DNA of 64,000 nucleotides from Perilla frutescens. Lineage: Eukaryota; Streptophyta; Magnoliopsida; Lamiales; Lamiaceae. The stretch lies in the NCBI GenBank assembly GCA_026008535.1, contig BRKX01000009.1, positions 65,321,720-65,385,719 on the forward strand, in the 5' to 3' direction. A program made the position numbers and the translations under genes. The notes under the pieces were generated by a model, which saw only the letters and a list, made by a program, of their open reading frames with translations, was not told where the DNA came from and ran no database searches. The first letter of the stretch is position 1, and each line of letters starts with the position of its first letter. Below are positions 56,975-64,000 of this stretch, piece after piece.

Positions 56975-58400
56975 TCATGGATACCCACAACGCTCGTATG
57001 CTGCATCAAATAAATACAGAATGAAATTGACATCAATAAACATCAAATAAATAAGTGCATGGGGTACAAATTTCATGGTTGCATTCCCTCATGTTTCACT
57101 GTTAAATTTATAATTTTAATGATATTTATTATAAAATAAAAATTAATTATAATATAAATAATCACAGTCAATATTTATTAACAAAAAAAAAGAATTAAAA
57201 AGAATATAAAATTTAATTTTGAAATAACCAACCATAATGATGATTTATTAATTGAAAACTAAAATTTAAACACTAAAAAATAATGGGGTATTATCAAATT
57301 TTAGTCTGATCTTTCAAGAAATTCACAAAAATGTCCCGACCTCTTTATAAATAACAATTTAATACCTAATCTTTTAAATATACAACAAATCTAGCCTGAA
57401 ATGAATTTTCGGGCTTTTAGTTGCTGACGTGTATTATTTGGCCCGAATTTCTTAATAACGTGGAAAATGCTTTTGCCACATCAATTGATGAAAATAAAAT
57501 TAAAACAAAATTCCACTCCGATCCACACCATCTCTTTTCTGAATTGGGTGGGGTGAACAATGATAAACAATTTTAAAATCAAACTGAATCATAAAAAACT
57601 CATTATTTAAAAAACTGCAACACATATCGATAGTACAACATGGAATCTTATGTACATGTGAAATAAAACGACGTAACAAATAAAATATGGAAAATAAACT
57701 TACATGGATCAGTTTGAGTAATAAAGCCAAGACGTTTTTGGCAAAATGCACCCTCTCGATAAAATTTATCTAGAATCCAAGAGGAATGCCCCAATATCCC
57801 ATTAGGTTCGTAACACAAACCACCTGGCTGTATCGGACTGCAATCAAACTTACTGCACCCAAAGTCTAAGAATTTTTGCAGCTCAACCGGATCGGCACCG
57901 GTGTTAGCCACACACCAACGTCCTTTAAACTACCAAACACACATTTAATTATATTCATTTTAATTTCTAATTAAAAAAATAGCCATCTTCTCAAAAAAAT
58001 TACAAATTCGACCTAAATTGTAAACATCCGTAATTCAGACAATATTTTTTTTTATTGCGTTCCTGTTTTCAGAAATTGATGATTGCGCATGATGCACTTG
58101 AATTTCAGATACGCATCACTAAAAAATATTGGAAAATGTCGAATACAATCCAAATTATAAATTGGTGTCTTGTTTGCGTATGTTTAAAAATCGTGCCCAA
58201 TTTACAACTTTGGGAAAGGATGGTCATCTTTTAAGCAGTTATATAACCTTAGTTTATATAATATAATAGCTATTGAATATATAAATAATTTAAAGAAGAC
58301 TCACAGCCTTGTCATGAAAAACTGGACGCCCATTGCAGCAACATAAGTTAATTCCAACCAAAACAAAGAGAAGAAAAATGTTTATATTATTATTCATCAT
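56975..58400 (-). CDS. X8-domain (CBM43) small secreted protein, copy 3
   Basis: Three exons on the minus strand: 58400-58305, 57929-57704, 57000-56975; 115 aa. Starts MMNNNINIFLLFVLVG with a signal peptide to about residue 24. The X8 domain WCVANTGADPVELQ ... TDPSYERCGYP has all six cysteines. It is the closest paralogue of copy 1 (DFGCSKFDCS, NGILGHSS, GAFC) but in inverted orientation. Intron 1 is short (375 bp) and free of the inserts found in copies 1 and 2, so it shows the ancestral intron. Intron 2 has the AT-rich palindrome. Likely a secreted beta-1,3-glucan-binding protein. Confidence 0.85.
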
Positions 58401-58454
58401 GACTAGCTAGCAGTATGATCTGGTTTTAATTGATAATTCTTATAGGTTCTTTTA

Positions 58455-58464
58455 GTTTATATAG
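58455..58464 (-). promoter_or_regulatory. TATA box of X8 gene 3
   Basis: Minus-strand CTATATAAAC, 55 bp before the ATG. The sequence upstream reads CACCATGGAAA; the CATGCATG core of the left-flank genes has been reduced to CCATGG by loss of four bases. Confidence 0.6.
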
Positions 58465-60673
58465 TTTCCATGGTGAAAAAAAAAGAAAAGAAAAAAAAAA
58501 AGAACATTTAATCCTTATTTTAAAAATGTGATAATTATTCTTTAGGAATTTTTTTCAAATTTTGGTAATTCATGATATTTAGTATATGCATGATATCTTA
58601 TCTACCATAAAATTATATGGCAAAACAACATTGCATTAAGACTTTGGGAATATCTATAATGTTTATATTGCTCAATTATAATGCTTATTTTGTCATATAG
58701 GTTTTAATTTCAAATCTCACCAACACTTTTACTACCTAAAAAAAATATATAAAAAAATCTCACCAACACTTTTAACATATATGATTTTCCTAGTGTGATA
58801 AATGAGCCTTAAATGTAAAAAAAATGAATCTATCACTTTAAACTTTATTATTTTCAATAATTAACATTAGAGATAACACATGAACTATATGTATGAATTC
58901 AGTTATTTCTCTAAAAAAATTCAACATTTGTATCACAAACATGCATATAATGACAAGTTGACAACCAACAAAGCATTGATATCTCTAAATATTGATGTAT
59001 TTATTAATATCAATTGAATCTATATTATAAACAGATAAAAAAGTTCATATTGTTTAGAATATATGGAACATTTCAAATTGAGTACGTAGTATAATGATAT
59101 TAATGGTATTTATAATAATGAATACATTTTTATCATTATAATTTAGAAGAAAATTAAATGAAACAATATATATATATATATATATATATGAAAAAAAATG
59201 TCATTTTGTAGACATTTTACATTTTTGTATATCAAAAAGGTTTGTGGATGTGAATTGATACGTGGATAGTGGTAATCATGAGAATTATGGAAAAAACAAA
59301 TTAAAAAAAAGAGCCAATTAAAGAACATAATTCATGTTCTTCATGAAAATCCTTTGTTGTATTTTTTTCATGATTATTGAGATTGCAACTACTTATGAAT
59401 TGAGTCAAAATTATAATTGTTGAAATCAGAGATATGTTTATTATATTTGTAACTTTTGAAAAAATTATTTTAACTGTAAGTTATACATGTGCTCAAAATA
59501 ATAAATGCAAATTTTCAATTTTATGGATAAATAAATTTAATTTGATTTTTTTTTTCAATTTATATAAAAAATTCAATCTAGAAAAGAGCAATAACCACAT
59601 AAGGTTCCGGAGGAATAATATCTTACATGTCTATAGGTTTATACTTTATAGCAACAATAATAATTTTGTAAGGAAAATGAGATATAATGCAAAAATTAAA
59701 GTATTTTTAATAAAAAAAAAAAATAAATTTAGTTTTCATTTTATATATATGTTAGAACATTTTTGGCTCAATATTTTGAAAAAAAAAAAGCTATCCAAAT
59801 AATTATTTAAAAAGATGATTTTTTGTATAATTGAAGGACAAATACAAAGTTTGAAGTTGATTGATTGATTTTGAGTTACAAATAAAACTAATTATTATCA
59901 TTGGTCCTTATCAATAAGAATGAAATTAAATAAAAAATTTAAGATAAATAAAATATATACAATTACTGAAAAAGGCGTTCAAAATATTCATATATTTTAT
60001 TTTTAAATAATAATTTAAAATTGATTTCAACATTTAAAACTGATTTCGATATTAACATTAAATATATATTTTTTTTATTTATTTTGGTAGGGAGATAGCC
60101 AGATGTTATTTTTAGGAAGAATAGTAAAGAGGGGTTACTTGATTCTAAAAAAATACAACATTATTGGCTTATTAGTATCTAAAAATATAGGCTCGGGGTA
60201 TATATGTATATACATATGTATGTATTTATATATATGTATATATTATTTTGGGTAATTATTACTCTAATAATCATAGTTTGTGTAATGACATAATATTAGT
60301 TATTATGAGGTTTGATATGAATATTTTGAAACAAAAAGTTCTCACTCAACATAATGCAAGACATAAGGTTTTGATATCAAGGATGTCATTGGCGTCATCC
60401 AATGACGATAATTTCCTCTAATTGCCTCTTATGCGATTACTATAAACATATGTAAGGATTAATTTATTTCTCATGTTGGTGTGTTTTTTTAAATACTAAT
60501 TTTATTCATGGTGAACTTTATGATGCTAATTCAAGATTTAAGTTAGATTAAAAATGTTAATTTATAAGGATGATGATGTGCTGATGACAAATTTTGTATA
60601 TAGTGCATTCCAAGATTTATAATGAAATTAAATATATATATTTTACTTTCTTTAAGTGTATAATTTTGTGATG
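58465..60673. other. Intergenic AT-rich DNA between X8 genes 3 and 4
   Basis: Positions 58465-59160 are paralogous to 62669-63690 and, inverted, to 4660-5340. Beyond 59170 the paralogy stops. Positions 59170-60670 are AT-rich with no gene, and may belong to the Helitron whose 3' end is at 60981; no convincing 5' terminus was found. Confidence 0.45.
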
Positions 60674-60681
60674 GATTTAAT

Positions 60682-60871
60682 TAGGGGTGATAATTTTAGT
60701 CCAGTGTAATCCGATTTGGGCCAGTTGGATCAATAATTTTTAGGTTTGACATAAATCTGACTTGGCCCAAATGGGTCGGGTCCCACAAAAAATACACTAA
60801 GGTCCACAGGGTCCCAACCCGTTTTTTCTCCGTCGGCCCAATCGGTTGGATCACCTCTTTTGCCACCTTTA
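60682..60871. mobile_element. Small hAT-type MITE
   Basis: Left end TAGGGGTGATAATTTT, right end the inverse of TAAAGGTGGCAAAAGAGG, flanked by GATTTAAT (60674-60681) and AATTTAAT (60872-60879), 7 of 8 matching. The interior includes GGCCCAAATGGGTCGGG words like those in the 11286 and 63102 elements. Confidence 0.6.
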
Positions 60872-60953
60872 AATTTAATAATATATATTGTCTCATTGTA
60901 CAAACACAAAACTCAGATTGAAATACTTAATATTAAAAAAAATATTATAATAC

Positions 60954-60981
60954 TCCGTGCATCGCACGGGTGAAATGCTAG
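60954..60981 (+). mobile_element. Helitron-type 3' terminus
   Basis: CCGTGCATCGCACGG forms a short GC-rich hairpin, followed after eight bases by CTAG and then T. This is the 3' end structure of plant Helitrons (hairpin, CTRR, insertion before T). It marks the point where paralogy between the 3' flanks of X8 genes 3 and 4 begins. The 5' TC terminus was not located, and no Rep/helicase is present. Confidence 0.65.
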
Positions 60982-61197
60982 TGTTTTATATATTCGAATT
61001 GTTCCTTATCTTTTCGACAACAAGGATTAAAAAATAGTTAATAAAAGGACATATGATGCTCGTGTTAGTTCGTTTGTAATTCAAACGGAAACAAAATGCA
61101 CAATTTGGTGATCTAATATTAGTCACTTATTATAAAAAAATATTATTACTGCAACAAACATGACTTTCTTTTCTTTCCTTGGAGCAGCACTCATGGA

Positions 61198-62604
61198 TCA
61201 TGGATACCCACAACGCTCGTATGCTGCATCAAATAAATACATAATGAAATTGACATCAATACACATCAAATAAATGAGTGCATGGGGTTCAAATTTTGCA
61301 TTCCCTCGTGTTTCACTATCAAATTATAATATTAATGATATTTATTATAAAATAAAAATTAATTATATATAATATAAATAATCACAGTCAACATTTATTA
61401 ACAAAAAAAAAGAATTAAAAAGAATATAAAATTTAATTTTGAAATAACCAACCATAATGATGATTTATCAATTTAAAACTAAAAGTTAAACACTAAAAAA
61501 TAATGGGATATTATCAGATTTTAGTCTGAAATTTCAAGAAATTCACAAAAATGTCCTGACATTTTAATTCATAAATAACAATTTAATACTCGACCTTTTG
61601 AATATACAACAAATCTAGCTTGAAATTAATTTTCAGGCTTTTAATTGCTGACGAGTATTATTTGGCCCGAATTTCTTAAGGACGTGGAAAATACTTGTGC
61701 TACATCAATTGATGAAAATAAAATTAAAGCAAAATTTCACTCCACGCCCTCTCTCTTCTGAATCGGGTGGGGTGAAGAGTGATAAACAAGTGTAAAATCA
61801 AACTGAATCATAAAAAAACACAGATCGATAGTGCAACATGAAATCTTATGTACGGGTGAAATAAAACGACGTAACAAATAAAATATGGAAAATAAACTTA
61901 CATGGATCAGTTCTAGTAATAAAGCCAAGACCTTTTTTGCAAAATCCACCCTCTCGATAAAATTTATCTAGAATCCAAGAGGAATGGCCCAATATCACAT
62001 TAGGTTCGTAACACAAACCACCGGGCTGTATCGGACTGCAATCAAACTCACTGCACCCGTAGTCTAAGAATTTTTGTAGCTCAACCGGATCGGCACCGGT
62101 GTTGGCTACACACCAACGTCCTTTAAACTACCAAACACACATTTAATTACATTAATTTTAATTGCTAATTAAAAAAATAAGCATCTTCTGAAAATAAAAT
62201 TACAAATTCGACCTAACTTTTAAACATCGGTAATTCAGACAACAATTTTTTTATTGCATTCCTATTTTCAGAAATTGATGGTTGCGCACTATGCACTTGA
62301 ATTTCAGATACACATTACTGAAAAATATTAGGAAATATATCTTGAATATGATCCAAATTATAAATTGGTGTCTTGATTGCGTATGTTTAAATATTGTGCC
62401 CAATTTATAACTTTGTGAAAGGATGGTCATCTTTTAGCAGTTATATAACCTTAGTTTATATAATATAATAGCTATTGAATATATAAAAATAATTTAAAGA
62501 AGACTCACGAGCTTGTCATGAAAAGCAGGACGCCCATAGCAGCAACATAAGTTAATTCCAACCAAAACAAAAGGAAGAAAAATGTTTATATTATTATTCG
62601 TCAT
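61198..62604 (-). CDS. X8-domain (CBM43) small secreted protein, copy 4
   Basis: Three exons on the minus strand: 62604-62509, 62127-61902, 61223-61198; 115 aa. Signal peptide MTNNNINIFLPFVLVG with a Pro replacing Leu/Phe/Val in the hydrophobic core, still plausible. Complete X8 domain with six cysteines. It shares DYGCSEF, NVILGHSS and GGFC with copy 2 and is inverted relative to it. Intron 1 is short and lacks the copy 2 insertion. The 3' flank is cut at the Helitron end (60981), and the conserved block that follows the other three X8 genes is missing. Likely apoplastic beta-glucan binding. Confidence 0.84.
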
Positions 62605-62658
62605 GCCTAGCTAGCAGTATGATCTGGTTTCAATTGATAATCCTTGTAGGTTTTTTCA

Positions 62659-62668
62659 GTTTATATAG
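62659..62668 (-). promoter_or_regulatory. TATA box of X8 gene 4
   Basis: Minus-strand CTATATAAAC, 55 bp before the ATG. The upstream segment reads CACCGTGGAAA, without the CATGCATG core seen in copies 1 and 2. Confidence 0.6.
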
Positions 62669-63101
62669 TTTCCACGGTGTGCAAAAAAAAGAAAAAAAAG
62701 AAAAAAGACTCCTAATCCTCATTTTAAAAATGTGATAATGATTCATTAGGAATTTTTTTCAAATTTTGGTAATTCATGATATTTAGTATGTGCACAATAT
62801 CTTATCTACCATAAAATTTTATGGCATAACAACGTTACGTTAAGATTTTGGGATTATATATAATCTATTTTTATTGCTCAATTAATGCTTATTTTGACAT
62901 ATAGGTTTCAATTTCAAATCTCATCAACACTTTTACTAACTCAAAAAAAAAAAAAATCACCAACACTTTTAAGTAAAGTTTGACATATGTGATTTTCCTA
63001 ATGTGAATAAATGAGCCTTAAATATAAAAAAAAAATGAATTTATCACTTAAACTTTATTATTTTCAATAATTAACATTAGAGAAAACACATAAACTATAT
63101 G

Positions 63102-63424
63102 TATAGCTGTCAAAACCGGCCCGGCCCGATGGGCCGGCCCGACCTAGCCCGATTTTGGCTGGGCTGGGCCGTGATTTTATAGGCCCGAAATGGTTTTGGG
63201 CCGGCCTGGCCCGAAAAAATATTAGCCCGAATGGGCCGGGCCGACCCAGTGAAAAAAACAGAAATTTAGTCTTAGGCCCACGGGCGGCCCGACCTGGCCC
63301 GAAATTTTGGGTCGGGCTGGGCCTCAATTTTTTAGGCCCGAAATGGTTTCGGGCCTGGCCGGCCCGACCCGAAAAAATGATTGGCCCATGGGCTCGGGCC
63401 GGCCCGACCCATTTGACAGCTCTA
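63102..63424. mobile_element. hAT-type MITE with TAKAGCTGTCAAA ends, copy 2
   Basis: Left TATAGCTGTCAAAACC, right TTTGACAGCTCTA, flanked by a perfect 8-bp duplication ACTATATG at 63094-63101 and 63425-63432. The unoccupied paralogous site is present at about 58885 (AACTATATGTATGAATT). The interior is full of GGCCCG / CGGGCC words, so the open frames on both strands here are compositional artefacts. Confidence 0.9.
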
Positions 63425-63432
63425 ACTATATG

Positions 63433-64000
63433 TATGAATTAAGTTATTTCTTAAAAAAATTCAACATTTGTATCACAAGCATGCATGTAATGACAACCAG
63501 CAAAACATTGATATCTCTAAATATTAATGTATTTATTGATATCAATTTAATTTAAATTATAAACATATAAACATTTCATATTGTTTAGGATATATGGAAC
63601 ATTTCAAATTGAGTATGTAGTATAATGATATTAATGATGTTTATAATAATTGATACATTTTTATCATTATAATTTATAAGAAATTAAATGAAGCAATATA
63701 TATAATGGGCGTACATTTTGCATCATGAATAAATAATTCTTAAATAAAAAAAATGAATATATCACTAAACTTATTATTTTTAATAATTAACATTAGAAAG
63801 AACAAATAAAATGTACGTACACATTAAATTTTATATTTAATATTTTTTAACATATATTTTATAAAAATTTGGGAATATTGAATAATACAAATTCAAAGTT
63901 GGTGTTTTAATTGACTATTTTTAAAGTTCATATTAAATTTGCAACTAAGCTCAACGTTCATGATTTTTAAGGTAACTAACCCTATATAATTCAAATTTTA
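63433..64000. other. AT-rich DNA at the window end, paralogous to 4480-4900 inverted
   Basis: Continues the upstream flank of X8 gene 4 (for example AAAATGTACGTACACATTAA near 63808, inverted near 4540). No gene visible. The paralogy appears to fade after about 63870. Confidence 0.5.

Noticed and set aside
59434..59802. 122-codon frame between X8 genes 3 and 4
   Set aside because: Phe/Ile/Asn/Lys-rich translation of AT-rich DNA, with no motif and no paralogue.
63064..63555. Overlapping proline/glycine/arginine-rich open frames on both strands
   Set aside because: They arise from GGCCCG / CGGGCC repeats of a MITE; no family signature, and the frames cross the element boundary.

Overview
The window reads as nuclear DNA of a flowering plant, most likely a eudicot. 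The background is very AT-rich, genes carry short GT-AG introns, and there are many small non-autonomous DNA transposons. The families present are plant ones: X8/CBM43 secreted proteins, SAG12/SAG39-type papain-like cysteine proteases, trichome-birefringence-like (TBL) acetyltransferases, a group of bHLH factors with an ACT-like tail, and a 71-nt tRNA-Gly(GCC). I cannot name the species.

Layout. Left flank (1-19.2 kb): X8 gene 1 (+), a fused remnant of two cysteine-protease tails (-), X8 gene 2 (+), two tandem TBL genes (-) and one complete cysteine protease (-). Centre (20.7-45 kb), apparently single copy: a 13-exon YvcK/CofD-like (UPF0052) gene (-), a deleted Mutator-like element with perfect 9-bp target duplications, a two-exon ARM-repeat gene (-) whose intron holds a reverse-transcriptase-type RNase H relic and a hairpin array, the tRNA-Gly (-), and a two-exon bHLH gene (-). 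Right flank (49.4-64 kb): two complete cysteine proteases (+) and X8 genes 3 and 4 (-).

The two flanks are inverted paralogous images of each other. X8 gene 1 pairs with gene 3 and gene 2 with gene 4, in opposite orientation, and their introns, promoters, 3' flanks and adjoining protease sequences follow. The simplest reading is a block of X8 and protease genes that was tandemly and invertedly duplicated around a single-copy core.

The X8 proteins (beta-glucan binding) and TBL proteins (polysaccharide O-acetylation) both act on the cell wall. The proteases are secretory or vacuolar and of senescence type. There is no evidence that they share a pathway. Most exon models were built by joining splice sites by eye, with reading phase and paralogue alignment as checks. 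Non-coding space is mostly MITE-type elements, many with recognisable terminal inverted repeats (TIRs) and target-site duplications (TSDs). I found no CRISPR array, no bacterial-type operon and no intact autonomous transposon.
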